Origin: Glutinoglossum americanum | Taxonomy: Eukaryota > Ascomycota > Geoglossomycetes > Geoglossales > Geoglossaceae | Assembly: GCA_020080175.1 (NCBI GenBank) | Contig: JAGHQL010000153.1 | Coordinates: 1-64,000 of the forward strand | Length of the DNA: 64,000 nt | Direction: 5' to 3' | In this document: piece by piece, positions 1-13,000 of the stretch | How the letters are laid out: the number at the start of each line of letters is the position of its first letter | How positions within the stretch are numbered: position 1 is the first letter of the stretch | Notes under the pieces: generated by a model | Databases searched by the model: none | Seen by the model: only the letters and a program-made list of their open reading frames with translations | What the model was told of the DNA's origin: nothing | Program-made: the position numbers and the translations under genes

Positions 1-304
1 CGTAAAAAACTCACGGGTCGCTGATATTCACGGGTCGCTGATAAGCGACGTTATTCTTTCTTATTACATATGATATATACCCATTCATGGGTTTTTGTTA
101 CAGAATGATAAAAGGAAATAGACGAAAGGAGATGAAAAAAAAGCTTTATAATCGCACAATGGGAGGGTTATATATAAACAGACGGGATTCCACCGCCCCG
201 CTAGGGGGCTTCGGCGGTATGGGGTCATTTTGGCGGAGAGGGTGGGAGGAAATGCGTGGCGAGCTCGGTGTGTTATGAGAGTTCAAGTACGGATGGTCTG
301 TGTA
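1..304. other. left window edge, no gene recognised
   Basis: This stretch lies 3' of the ferritin-like gene, which reads leftwards. It starts with a near-duplicate of a short phrase (tcacgggtcgctgata, seen twice in the first 45 bases). No coding signal on either strand is convincing. Confidence 0.4.
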
Positions 305-1374
305 TCAACCCGTTAGCGGAGATCCAAGCACGCACGCAGGAGGAAAAACTGACCCAGCCAAAACCTGATCATCACTCAACGTCTTGCCGTCCTTCGTTAA
401 CGTCAAATAAATCTCACCCGTCAACCCATTTGGAACGGTACAACTCCCGCCCGCCAACCCAACAAACTGCGTCCCATCCCCACCCGTAAACGCACAAAAC
501 GCAACCCCTCCAAGCTGCTGGAGCTGATTCGGATCCATAAGGGACAGCGTCGTGCCCGCGGTGATGTTCACGTTGTTATTAACCTGCAGCGCCGCGAAGG
601 GCTGGATGGGGAGCGACGACCCTTGAGGGCAGGATTGGATAAAGGCAGCTGCGAGGGTGAAGACGCCGCGGACGCCAAGTGGGGTGTCGAAGGCTCCTGG
701 GACCGGCTGTGCGCCGGAGGCGAGGCGGATGAAGGTCTGGTGGCGGGCCTCGACTGTTACGATCGTGGCGGCGGCGGTGAGGATGTCTGAGGAGTTTACT
801 AGTGGGGCGGCGCCGATGTAGCTGTTGCGATCAATACCGTAAGCCTTTTGCGATCCCGAAGCTATGTGGAAGAGATGGTCACTTACGCAGAAATACCCAC
901 AGCTTCCAGAATTCTCGCGGTGGCCACCATCCCCGCAGCGTTCGTGAACCCAAAGTTATAGGTGCAAGGCTGCACGGGCGTCTGGCCCGCGGCCTGCAGG
1001 ACCGTCTGGAGCGTCTTGACGTGGGTGGCCTCGGTCTGGCCGATCTGCTTGAGGTCGTCGACATCGGATTGCTGGAGGCCGAGCGCAAGGAAGTCGCTGT
1101 CTGGAAACTTCTTGAAGCCGTCGGAGTAGAAGGTCGATTCAAGGTGTTCGAGGGTCAGAGCACTGTATAGTTGCGTAAGCTCATCGCGCTTCCCGCCGGA
1201 GACTCTTGCTCTGCTTCTTTGGGGGTCTGTAGTCAGGACTTACAATTGGAGGATGTCCGTGTCTGTTATCCCACCCGGTGCGGCTGCTTCCCTCTTCTCC
1301 TGCGGCGTAGGATGTCCCGAGACCACAACCGCCAACCCCGCCACCACACCAGCGATTTTATATATTCCCTTCAT
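305..1374 (-). CDS. secreted ferritin-like domain protein (Rds1-type)
   Basis: Three exons, complement of 1374..1244, 1162..887 and 821..305, encode 307 aa. Both introns have GTAAGT donors and CAG acceptors and keep frame (codons F44 and A136 are split). Residues 1-20 form a signal peptide (KGIYKIAGVVAGLAVVVSG) followed by a short pro-like stretch. The stretch after exon 1 reads DILQFALTLEHLESTFY, the hallmark of the fungal Ferritin_2/Rds1 family: Leu-rich helix with Glu and His residues that could ligand metal. A second helix pair carries VEARHQTFIRLASG, again with Glu and His. The family comprises secreted, stress- or nutrient-induced proteins whose biochemical role is not settled. The start chosen is the only ATG giving a signal peptide. 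The 2.7 kb upstream region is its presumed promoter. Function beyond the ferritin-like fold is not inferred. Confidence 0.85.
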
Positions 1375-2290
1375 ATCTAAGACTCGATGTCGTCGTGGGT
1401 AGAAGTAGTGCGAATATGCGCCAATCGTTTTTCTCGTCCGTCTTCCGATTAGAGACCAAAATATACTTTAAGAAAAGCGTCGGCACCAGGCTCCTCTTTC
1501 GTGTTTTGCGCAACAAGTTAACGTCCAACCTGGGACTATATCGTCGTTTGTCTTGTCGAATAGAAATAAAAAAGATGGTTCGATAAACAAGAATCACAAC
1601 GAAAGAAAGGAAAAAAAAGGACGGGAAACGGGTATCTCTGACGAACTGTCGAAACAACAAACTGAAGTTTCCTTTCTTCCTCAAAATGCCCCGAAACCAG
1701 CGCAACCGCCATCTATATACACTCTCCCAATTCACCGGCCACGGAACTTCTCCCCATCCGCACACCGCACACACCACCCATCAATGCGCCCACCCGCGCG
1801 CGGTCCCTAATTCTGCAGCCCGTAACGTTTCAACCCTCAAACAAATCCACCCCCCTCCCCCTCCAACCACCACACACGAGCCAAAACCCAAAACACCCAC
1901 GGGGTGGGCCCGGCCGTCGCGGCGGGTAAATTACGGTGGGCAATGGCATGAAAATGGAGAATTTTACAAAATATACGGGAGAAATGCGTGCGTGCTGAGA
2001 GCGAGTTTGGTTAGATTGCCGAGGGGTGCGGGTGGGTGTCTGGGCGTCCGAAACAAGCACTTACCTACCCGCACATATACGTACAAGTAGACAGCAGCAA
2101 GCGTGTATGTACTCTACCTGCCCTATACGCCCTCACCCATCTCCTATAGCATACCGAATCGACAACCATCCGATGTTTCGTGCCCATAATTTCACCCATA
2201 TAGTAACAGGAACCCGATGCTATATTGTCGTAAGGAACAGATCCTTTCCGGCCAGCCAGATCTTCCGGAACCCGCACGTCCCACTCCCGT

Positions 2291-2328
2291 CATCACCATC
2301 ATCATCATCATCATCATCGTCCGGAGCA
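2291..2328. repeat. (CAT)n trinucleotide microsatellite
   Basis: About eleven CAT/CAC triplets in a row, nearly pure CAT in the right half. It is intergenic, so the apparent poly-His and poly-Met readings are shadows. Confidence 0.85.
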
Positions 2329-2879
2329 TTACCAACTTTTCCCGGGATCTACCACCTGTAATGAAAATGTTAACGTCGCGTCGCGTGGAAGGAAAGGGAA
2401 ATTCCCCGTCCGTTTTTAATGCGCCGGGACCACCCAAAAAAAAAAATAATAATAAAATAATAAAATAATTGTACCCGAGAAGAAAACGAAATATAAATAA
2501 AAAAAAAGCCCCTTTTATTTTATTTTATCTTATTTTTTTTTTTAATTTTTCATCCGGACACGATCTATCCCTCAGCCAGGAAAAAAAAAAAATAAAAATA
2601 AAAATATATATACATAAACACCAACGTCGAAATTTAGATATTTACGAAAAAAAAAAAACCCCCCTTTATTTTTAGCCCTCACTCACCTCACCGTTATTCA
2701 TAGCCAACGCAAAACGAGAGGAAGGGGATGGGGGGGGGGTAGGGACATATAAAACCCAACTGGAAGCCGAGAAACGCCCGTTCTATCTCACGGACCTAGA
2801 TCGCCATCATCGTAAAAAAAATAAAAATAAAAAATAAAAAATTTACTCCCTTCCCGCGGGATCCTCTGCTCCAAACACC

Positions 2880-2904
2880 TCTCTCTCTCTCTCTCTCTCT
2901 CTCT
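2880..2904. repeat. (CT)n dinucleotide microsatellite
   Basis: A pure CT run of about twelve units in intergenic DNA, followed by further pyrimidine-rich sequence. Confidence 0.9.
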
Positions 2905-3104
2905 AATCCTTTTCCCTTCCTCGCTCTTCTCGGGAAGGAGGAGAGAGGGGGGGGAGGTCTTTATCTTCGCCAAGAAGCCAAGCACCTTTTCGCATGAACC
3001 TCTCATTAGCCGCCAAGGCGTTAACATGTTTGAAGGGGGAGGTTTATGTAAGCGTTTTATCCCTGGTTAACGGGGGGGGTTAATCGTCTTTCCGCCGTCT
3101 CATG

Positions 3105-3121
3105 TTTTTTTTTTTTTTTTT
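3105..3121. repeat. poly(T) tract
   Basis: Seventeen consecutive T residues after a G-rich block; intergenic, with no gene assigned to it. Confidence 0.85.
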
Positions 3122-3300
3122 CCTTCCCTCTCTCGTATTAGGAATGGAGTTGGAAGGGGGTGGTTTTCATGCGAGCCTTGTCTTGGAAACCCGCGCGGCA
3201 TAGGATAAACATGGGCGAGCCCCTTGCAACGATCCGGTTGATCCTCCCCACTCATGCATCGTCAAAAGTCCGACTGGACACCACCCACGCTACTGATACA

Positions 3301-3345
3301 CGCACACACACACACAGACAGACAGACAGACAGACACATACATAC
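3301..3345. repeat. compound (CA)n-(GACA)n microsatellite
   Basis: A CA run passes directly into five GACA units and then back to CA/TACA units. This is a compound microsatellite in intergenic sequence. Confidence 0.85.
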
Positions 3346-4084
3346 TATCTCTCTCTCCACGCGCGGGCGCACACGGGTTACATGGATATCAGTGATCATG
3401 ACTATATTATCGCAGCAAACCAGTCCCTAAGCTAGTGTTTCAGTGCCCAGAGCCCTACAGATCCGTGACCGCTGGCCTGCAATCTTTTCTACCCGCCCAG
3501 TTCCCATCCCGGGCATCTTGCCTTTCGTTCAATCTACCAGACTCCCACTCTCCTAAAACAATTCCTCGTCCTCCACTCTCTCTTCCACCCTCACACGACT
3601 TGCCTCTCAAGCTCCTCCCCCCTTCCCCACTGCGACTTGAGCAGATAAATCAAAGACAAAGCGCTCATGCAGTAGATATCACTTGACAGCTTCTAGTACA
3701 ATGAAATAAAGAAATACGCAAAAACAATGTCGAAGCTAGCGAGTGGACGATCGAGGAGTAGCAGCCGGAGCGTGGGGATGCCAAGACGTCAAAACTCCCC
3801 GGTCAGCGATGCAGTGATAAGAGCTTCAAACGGGCTGGTAACTGGAGGATAAAATCAAATAAGATCACCGAGGCATTGTTGGCTAATGAGCGCGGTATGG
3901 CCGACTGCCTTGGTTTATGGTGCGGTGATAGTTGCAACAGGAAAGCTATTGAAGGATATTTCGGGCCTTCTGATCTTAAGGGACTTATTCATCTATGTGG
4001 TCCTACCACGCGCAGATTAAGCCAGCTTCCAGAGAATCAAAAAGTCGGAAGCTGTCAGTTCCGAGCGCAATTGTGTATGTTTGC

Positions 4085-7000
4085 TCAAAGCGCATATGGG
4101 TTTAGAGAGCGGATCGTCAAGCACCTATTATTCCGTATCGTTAGCTCATTCGCTGTATAATGGTTATGCACTTGGGCTCTAGCTTACGGTGGACTTTTAG
4201 TGAGATCGGTCTTCAAGATCACAGGAACTCTAGTCATCTCGGTCACATCCTGGATATAATCACCATTTTGCTCCCTCAAAGCAAACAACCTCAAATATTT
4301 TTCTTTGTTGGTAAGCATCGCCTCAGGCGCCTCGGCAGAGCTGGTTGCCATCTTCGGATCGGAGCGTGTGCGATGAGGTGTCTGTTCTGAGCTTGGGGAA
4401 TTTTTGGTGGGCGAAGGGGGCATGCTCTGGGTAGGGCGGGTATTGCTGGCTTGAGGGTTGAGGGAAACACCAGCAGTAATCTCCGTGATCTCCGAAATAT
4501 CCTCGTCATCGTCAAACAACGCGTCAACATCGTCGGTTGATATGGTGCCGGTCTCCATATGTCTCCGCTGCGCCTCCTCCCGCTCCTTGGCAGCCTGCTC
4601 GGCAGCAGCAGCTTCGCGGGCAGCAGCAGCAGCATTTGCAGCGCGCTGGGCTGCGCCAGCTTTGGGCCGTTCGTCTTCCGGAATATATGCTGAGGACGGT
4701 ACGCCCTTCTCCCAGTACAATTCGAGAATCCGTTTGTTCTTGTCAAATTCGGCCTTCTTTAGCGGCAGCTGATCGCAATGAACACGCTTCTCGAAGCCAT
4801 ACTCAGGAATGAGAACGTCAAAGGCGGACTCATAGACACACAGAACGATAGCCTCGCTGATGAGATCTCCCCCCAGCTCCTGTCGCTTCTTGTCCATGAT
4901 TCGGCAGGATTCAATGTGTACGCTCTGTTCTTGAGCATTCTTGGCAGAGTCCTTCTTTGTGTTACATTGCTCCGCAGTCTTGGTCAAAGAGTCGGCATCC
5001 TCGCTGAACTCAATGGCTCCCTTTGAAAGTACAGCTTCAAGCTGTCGGTGGACGATGATATCCGCGTATCGACGGGAAGGATTTGTGAAATGGGTATATA
5101 GTGGCAGATTGAGAGCGTAGTGTCCGTACAGGTGCTCTGGAACTTTTCCGGCGACGAAATATTTCGCCCGTTGCATTGCCTTGACCAATAGGGTCTCCAT
5201 ACCCTAGCGATATTGCTTGTTAGTTAAACACTATCATTAATAAAGGGCTCGGGCGAGACAAACTTGACGGATCTCAGTGTCTTCAACGTTAAAGAGGCTG
5301 TTTTGCAGACTTCCGCTGCTGTCGGTATCAATCTGATGGCCGAGCCTGGTCATCCTATCGGAAAAAGTTTGAAGCCGCCTTGGGTTTGGAGACGCTTGGC
5401 GGCGCAATAGAGCCTTTCCTGGAAGGCCGGCAGCTATCTTCTTGGCTACAGAAGATTCAACCTTGTGCATTAATTCCTCAATAAGCTCATGCGCTGGTGT
5501 AGAGTCGAAGATGTTGTGCTCAACCGGAACATTTTCATCATCGAGCTGATAGAGAAGTCGAAGAGGAGGGGTGTTCTGCGCACGCGATCCAAACCGCGCC
5601 TCGCGAAATTTCTGGGTGATAGCCTAAAGTTTGGGATACGCGTTAGTTTATATCGTACTGACATGTGAAGTAGGAGATACTTGCATTAAGCATTTTAATA
5701 TCTCTTACAGTCGCAGCATCGAGGTTTACATTTGTGTCCCCATTTACGACCGCATCGACTTGGTTGTATAATAGTTTTCCAGAACTCTTTATGACCGCTT
5801 TTCCAATCCACGTCTCATCATCCAGCACCCTTCCAGTCTCGGCGTTAACTTTGAAAACAACACTAACAGTAAATCTTTCTTGTCCGGGGCTTAGGGAGCA
5901 TATGTCCGAAGCAAGTCTCGGGGGCAGCATGCTGACAGTGCGGTTCATTAGGTAAACACCAGTACCACGTTTCTTCGCCTCGCGGTCGACGAGGGAGTTC
6001 GGCTTGATGAAGTGAGCAATGTCTGCAATGTGAACACCAATCTCAACCTCCCCATCAACGCCTGTTTTAACGTGAATGGCGTCGTCGAGCTCCTCGGCAC
6101 CGTTAGGGTCGATGGTAAACGTTCTCTCATCTCTGAAATCACGACGAGAAGCCAGTGCATCTTCACCCTCGGCTGCCACGGACCAATCATCGAAACCGAC
6201 ACTCCTCAGAACGGCCTCAGAGAAGTCGTCTGGACCGAAGTTGTTATCTCTTAGCAGCGCATCAGTCTCGACTCTGAGATCTCCCATTTCACCGAGCTGC
6301 TCGACCAGGGTCCCGAAGGGGTGGAGAGATGTGATCGGCCACCGCTTGATGCAAGCAACGAAGATTCGATTAGAGTACTCTTGGTGCTTCTCAACAAAGT
6401 CGCGAGGTGCTTGCTCTGTAGGGATAGCAATCAAAGGGACACGTTTGTCCGTCGGCTTGAACCATACAATCTTCGGCTTGTCTTGTTGGCGTTCAGGTTG
6501 ATGTCGGCCAGAGTTTCCTTCACGAGCTTGACGCTCGGCTTCCTGCTTTTCCTTGGTGGCTTGGCTACTTGGACGGAGCAAGCCGAGGGTTCTGAATCCG
6601 AGTTAGCGGGTTCAACTTTAAAAAGTAGGGTAGAATTACCCTGAGAACATCTGCCCCGCCACGCGCTCAATGACGGCTACGACGTGACCTGCATAAAGCG
6701 GCTTCTGTTCATCATTGACCTCCTCTTCTTCTACAAGCAATAGACTCTGGCCTTCAACCTCCACATCGTCATTCTTTTTCTGAGTGTGACGAACTCTCAA
6801 GCTTCCTCTCCTCTTAAGGCCGCCTTCGCCATTGGCTGCATTCTTTTCATCGTTTCCCCCGGTAGAGTCACTTCTACCGATTTTGTCATTGCCAGCGCCG
6901 GGCGGGCCACTTCCGCCTCGATTATCTGTAGTATCTTTGCGTTTCTTTTTCTCCTCCTTTTCGCGCTTCTGTCCCCATACCTCATCCACATCAAGTAACT

Positions 7001-8725
7001 CCACAGCCACAAGATCGCCTTCCAATGCACGATTTCTGTCCTTACTACCACAAATAAAGATGTCCGCATCAAGAAGTCCGTCCTGAGTAGAGACATAAGC
7101 ATCGCTTCTGTTCTTCTTATTGACTCTTAGGATTCCTGCAACAAGTTGTCCATCACTCAATAGTGCAGGAAGACTTGCTTGCGGCAAATAAGGAGTGAAG
7201 AGCGTTTTGCGCTGCTGCTGCTGCTGCTGCTGAACCGACATCTGCGGCTGAGCATGTTGGCTACCCTGGAGGCCAGCCAGTTGCTGGCCATTCATCTGTG
7301 CAGCTTGTAGAGCTTGCAATTGGTTGATTTGGAGTTGGGGAATTTGCTGTCCGCCGAATAGCTGGGGTTGCTGGAGGAGCATACCCTGCGTACCTGGAAT
7401 CCCCATAAGTTGAGGTTGGCCTGTATATTGGAACGCGCCAATGGACTGACCCATCGAAGGCCTAGCGCGATGGCCTGGCTGGAATCCGCCTGCGCTAGGG
7501 TTTTGATTCTGGCTGATGATTTGATGCTGCCCCATGGATCCTTGCTGATCCTGACCTTGGTTGTTATTCTGTTGTCTCCAGTTGCCTTCAAAGTTTCTAG
7601 AAGCGCTCCTATTGTGTCCACTGGAGCTGCCGCGACGTTGGAAATCTTGCTGGGTGTTCTGTGTGTTTGCACTACTGTCATTCGTGGTAATGGGAGGCGG
7701 GAACTGAAACGACCCCCCTCGTCCTTGAGTAGGAGTACGGCCATTTGAGCCGGCAGCCATGCTCTGGCTCCTTCCATGAGCGCCGCCGCGATTACCGCTT
7801 CGAGCGGTAAGACTGCCCTGGGGGGTGAGGTTTCCATTTCCTTGATCTTGCTTCTCCTGGGCGGACTTGATATCTTCCGTTTCGGTTGCGGGTGTGTTTG
7901 CCTCAGACGGGCTGGTAGATCTGTTGGTACTTGTCGGTGTAGCTCCACCGGCCCCGGGGACCGGGAATTGGAAACCTGCCGTAGTTCTTTTCTGCTGTGC
8001 TAATTCTGCTGCTCTCTTTGCTTCCGGCAATGCGAGTGAATGGCGACGGTGGTGGCCGCCGCCAGGAGGGCCGCCTCCTCGACCACCCCGCTGCCCTCCT
8101 CCTTCGCGGTTTTGTCCACCGGCGGGGCCTTGCTGACTGAAGTCCCCAAAACCAGAACCTGATGCGCCTGATGAGGGCGCGGGCGGCGGGCCCATTGCCA
8201 TATTTGGCAGAGCGGATTGATTGCGGCGGTGAGATGATGGTTGTGTGGGAGCGTTCATCGGAACTCCGTGTTGCTGTTGCTGTTGCTGTTGGAATTGTTG
8301 GGGGAACTGGAAGGCATTCGTGTGCGGTGACATATTAGGCATCTGCCCTTGCATTTGACCGAATGCATTCGCAGGAGTCAGATGTTGTTGGGGTGGGATG
8401 ACACCCATGTTGACGTACTGCTGGTGGGTAGCTACGATTTGCTGCTGCTGTTGCTGTAGCAATTCAATCTGTTGCTGAATAGCTAGTTGTTCCACTAAGA
8501 GTAGCAACATCCATTGTGGTCAGCAGGGTGTCGAGAGATAATGTTCTCGTGCAAGGCCGGAGTCGTGAGCCTCTCGAGCACAGCACTTTGCCACTGGCGC
8601 CTTGAGGAAATAGTGGGAGCTAATAACTTACTCATTAACGGAGTCAACTCCGACGGGCTTCTCCGATGCGCAATGTGCAATCTCCGCCCTCCGGCTGGAG
8701 GCCCAGACTGTCCCTGTTGCGCCAT
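4085..8725 (-). CDS. SSD1: Ssd1-type RNase II-like RNA-binding protein
   Basis: Six exons, complement of 8725..8632, 8494..6640, 6591..5685, 5623..5264, 5203..4188 and 4124..4085, give 1423 aa. The N-terminus GGRRLHIAHRRSPSELTPLM and the C-terminus CLTIRSLNPYAL are signatures of the family. A long Q/G-rich disordered region (about 32-460) is followed by cold-shock-like RNA-binding domains (from about 465) and the RNB domain (from about 800). Ssd1 binds cell-wall and polarity mRNAs in the cytoplasm and represses their translation under NDR-kinase control. The RNB metal site reads IDPNGAEELDDA, so the second of the four acidic positions is Glu rather than Asp. That fits the family view that Ssd1 has lost nuclease activity. 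The intron at 5624-5684 uses a GC donor. The last exon is only 40 nt and would be missed by ORF callers, which would stop after KSPP. Identification is very secure. Confidence 0.95.
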
Positions 8726-10078
8726 TTCTTGGATCCGCTGGATGCAGAGTTACGGTGGCGTCACTGGAGAACCTCAAAAGTTTGGTAGACCTGGGGAAAG
8801 GAGCAAGCGCGCTAGGTAGAGACGGTCTGAGTTAAGGGGATTCGTTCCCTTGAGGGGACACGGCGGTGTCCAAACAGATGAGGTGAACAGCAGTGAAGGA
8901 AAATGTTTGAATCGAAAATCTGAGGCCTCAAATGTACTGAGGGTAACAAACCCAGTGGCGCTTTAATATCCCCGACACTCTTCCTTCGGAAAGGACCGTT
9001 TTCGAAAACGTAGAAGATAAACTTCCGTGTCTACGAGGTTGGTTAGTTGGTATCAAAATACCACAATAGACCACATGTGAATTATTGAGGCGATGAAGAA
9101 GCGTAACGCAAGTACATACATCACCTGTTGATGCGAAAATTAAAGCTGGTACAAAAAGGGCGCTGAGAGATGATATGTGGGAGAAGTGTCAAATGCAAAT
9201 TTTAACACACCAATGAGGATGCTCTCCAAAGCTCGACTTTAATGATTCGGCCTCAAATGTCGTGGGTTGGCAGAGTCAATCTGAGAATTGATGTCTCCTG
9301 CAGCCGGTTGGACCAAAGACCGAATGACTGCCTCGTTGCGTAATGTGGGATTGGAAGGGAGCGTGCAACGTAGAGAAGCTTGGCGCGGATCGAAAGCCTT
9401 TTAGCGGTGAATACCTGCTCTGTGCGCCCGTTGTATCACGGGATTGGGATGTCCGTGGGAGAATCAGGTCTCTGGGGGTGGCTTCCGGAAGATTGTTCGA
9501 TCTTGGCAGGAGCTTCGATGTCCAGCAATGAGGAGACGAAGATGTCGAGGATAAGGACTGGATGGAATATCGCAGGTGTGAGTAACAAGAGCTTACAAGG
9601 AGTGGGTGACGTTGTCCTCTTCCGGCGAGAAAGAATGGAGACCGAGTGAGTAAAATCAGAATGCCACGGGAGTCTCCTCGTCTAGAGGCTGAAGGGGAAG
9701 GGAGAGTGGGTGAGAGAATGATGTAGAAAGGAAGAAGCGGATAAGCTTGCTGTGGGGTCGATGGATTGAATGAGAACGAGGAGGTGATGCTGAGGACTCG
9801 GTTGCCGTGTGAAGGGGGCCTTGCGCATACTAGTGAAGGCGAAAAGCGGTTGCACTTACTTTATTGGCTAGCGGGATGAAAGCGGCGAATTATGATCCAC
9901 TCACTTCACCACTGTTTGCTGAATTGGTGTTGTGAGTTGGAGTGAACTATCGTTCTCCAGTCTACTCTGAAGGCACTCGGAAGGCACTGCATGTTGCTGC
10001 ATGTACGTATGCATGTGCATACATGGTATCTCTTATGTATAGAGATATTGGCACTTGGTTCTAACAATTCTGTCCAAT
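8726..10078. promoter_or_regulatory. divergent promoter region SSD1 / GLE1
   Basis: About 1.35 kb between two outward-reading housekeeping genes. It should hold both promoters and long 5' UTRs. Near 9985-10025 there is an alternating TGCATG/GTAC-rich block. No individual factor site is claimed. Confidence 0.45.
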
Positions 10079-13000
10079 ATGGTTAAGTCGTCACCTTCAT
10101 CGTTGTCGTTCCCATCGCGCAGTCGTTCCTCATCGTTGAATAGCAAATCGAACGTATCTCCACAGATTCTGCACATTCAATATCTTCTTTCGGAGCAGGA
10201 GCCGAAAAATGCCTTCAGCTGCGAGAGAGAAGTATTGCATCCCCTAGACCCAAAGGCCGAACCGGGCGCGTTTCTGTTTTATGATTCAGATGATAGCATC
10301 GAAGAGAAGAATCAACGCCCATCCAAGAGAAGTAAGTGTTAATCGCGTGTCTCTGATTTCTAGTCTAATAGGGCCAGATTGCCGAGAAACGTTTTCAGCT
10401 GGTACAACCACCAGCATGCGCGAAGAGATGGCAGACTCCAACACACAGAGACTTCGCAAGCCGAGGCCATCACCGTCGACGAAGGGACTTAAGACTCCTT
10501 CTGGGCCTGGGACGCCTCCGACCTCTGCCCCGCCGTCTCCGCCGGTTTCAAAGCGATACATGCCTTCCTCGAGTGCTATCAACTCTCCGCCTCATGGGAG
10601 CCGAGGCGAGCACAGTTCATCAATAATGGGCCGTTCAGGACCTTCTCAGAAACTACAAGCCGTCTCACCACCTGCATCTGAATATAGGCTGTTCCCGGCT
10701 GCCTATCAGTCATCACCTCCCGTACTCCGTCACCATCGCCGTGGTGTAGAAGACTTCGACGCACCTGAGCTTGGAGAAGTGTCTAGGGACACCATAACTT
10801 CCTCAAGCGTGGTAAAGGGCAAGACCTTGGATATTCTCTATTCTAGCGTTAGTGAGGACGAAAATCTTCAAGACTTCCGGCATGGCAGCCCTGGCTGGAC
10901 GGCGACATCACCTTCACGTGCTTCTGGAACCGGTTTTGAGGCTATTTTTGATAATCCACGGACTGCTCAGGACAACTCTTCACCATCCTATTCCGAACGT
11001 GGTGGGCTAGACTCGGCGCTAGCTTCTCCTGCCATCTTTCGTTCTGGCGACTTGTCTCGAGACGGCATCACTGCACGTGCCGCTCATGTTGATGAGGGTA
11101 GTCAATTCAGCCTACCGTCCCCGCCGTACCCCAACAAAAACCCTGCGACTCGTATGCAGCCCGACCGCCAGTCTCTTGTTTATGGTGGCAGTCTGGTGAA
11201 AGACGATACTCTAGTTTCCCCTGAACGGGAATCACATGATCGTATCCACCATCGCACCACTTCTAGTACTCGTTTGGGTACGGGTAGCACTAAGCGTTTC
11301 ACTGGACGCCCAGACAACCTCCCCCATAGTCTTGATACTCTTAGCGGGGACAAGCTTTCTGACCACCACTTGAAGCGTGCTTCAATCGATACGAGGCCCC
11401 AACAGAGCATGGTTGGTTCGGTAGCGTCAGCTGTCTACAAGGATAAGGCACCGGATTGCTCAAACAGCAGCGACCCCGGTAACGCCCCTGAGATACACAC
11501 AAACCCCCAATCTAAGCTTCACCTCCACTCCTTGGGCATACGGGCAAGAGCCGATATCGAGACGACCTCTGCGACTACTTCTAGCGGCAATTTCCGACAG
11601 GGGTTTGATTCTCTAATCCCCGAAGGTAGCTTAACCTCTGTCAATCTTAATATTACCGACGGATCCGTACCCATTAGTACAATCAACTCACGCGGCACTC
11701 TCACGCCAGGAACCCTCAAGACGAAACCAAGCTTTGCAAACGATACCCGCCCCTACACCAGGTCTTCTATTGATTCCAGGGCGTCCGAACATACGTCTAA
11801 ACGATCTGATAGCGGATCCCGTAGCCTACACTCTCCTGCCCGCTTGGTCGGGAAGGTACGGTCACTCTTCAAGTCAGGTGGAAACGGCTCTACTCGCAGC
11901 AACCAAGGAGCTTCAAGGAAATCGATTTCTTTTGATTCCTCCCCTGAGCCAGATGAGGCGCGCCAAAACGCGTTCGAGGAGCATCTGATTCTGCAGACTC
12001 TTGAAAATCGCTACCAGCAGCATGCGCTTGACCGCCGACAGGAGCTCGTGGAGGCTCTCCAGTACCTAACTAGCCCAAGCGCAGTCCTCGAAGGTGAGAC
12101 GCTGCTAAATGAGTTTCGTCGGTTGAGACTTGAGACAGACTCTCTATTTCTTCTCGAGCTTGAGAAGGGAGCCCTTGAGAAGAAGAGGGAGCATGAACTC
12201 CAGTTAAATACCGCTGCTGCGCGACACGAACGTGTCCGCCGTGATGCTGAATTAGTGAGGAATGAATTTGAGGCGGCGCTCCGAATGGAAATAGAGCGAA
12301 GACGCGAAGAAGAGAAACGAGAACTAGATCGTATCAGACAGGCCAAAGCTGATCAAGAGCTTGCTGAACGCCGCAGACAAGTTGAGCTCGAACGCAAGCA
12401 GGCAGCTGAGGAGCGGCGCTGGGCTAGGCTAGAACAGCAACGTCTTGAGGAGGAGACCAGAATTAAGGCAGCGGAAGACACGAGGAAAATCGCCGAAGAG
12501 AAGGCACGGGCAAAGGCTGAAGCCGAACATCAGGCAAGAATAAAAGCCGAAGAAGACAAGAAGGCTGCGGACTTACTCACCGTATCGGCCGCAGCCAGAG
12601 GAACTAGTTTTACTGCTATCGAGCGCGATAATAACGATGTCTCACACATGCAGGAGGAGTACCTACGACTTCACGCTTTGCTCAAGGGATTCCGCTCTTG
12701 GCTAGTAAAGGAAGCAAAGGGGATCCAAGCACTGAAAGCAAAGATGGGAGAAATGAGACGGGAAATCAAGAAGACAGTAGGGCAGTTGACGGCAGGGAAG
12801 AATGCCAATAAAGAACCAGTATGTACTTATATATGTTAGCATGATTGAACCCTATGAGACCTCTGCTAATTTACCCCCTCCCCAGCTCTTGAGAATCGCC
12901 AATGTCCTTAACCAAGCTCTCAACGATGCCGATGGTCCTAAGATCGACGTTCGCCAGTTTTTCGTCCTCCCTAACGAACGGGAGATGGATCCATCGGTGA

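Larger units (their letters stand above)
1375..4084. other. 2.7 kb intergenic region rich in simple repeats
   Basis: It separates the start of the ferritin-like gene (minus) from the 3' end of SSD1 (minus). I see no convincing gene. It contains several microsatellites and homopolymer tracts, annotated separately, plus A/T-rich stretches around 2440-2670 and 2815-2840. It may hold the promoter of the ferritin-like gene and the SSD1 3' UTR. Confidence 0.5.

Noticed and set aside
4458-4812. Plus-strand frames rich in Ala/Ser/Gln opposite SSD1
   Set aside because: Antisense shadows of the Ala/Gln-rich SSD1 C-terminal region.
10332-10371. 40-nt intron in GLE1 using the TAATAG acceptor
   Set aside because: Too short for this genome's introns; the ttttcag acceptor at 10398 gives 67 nt and also keeps frame.
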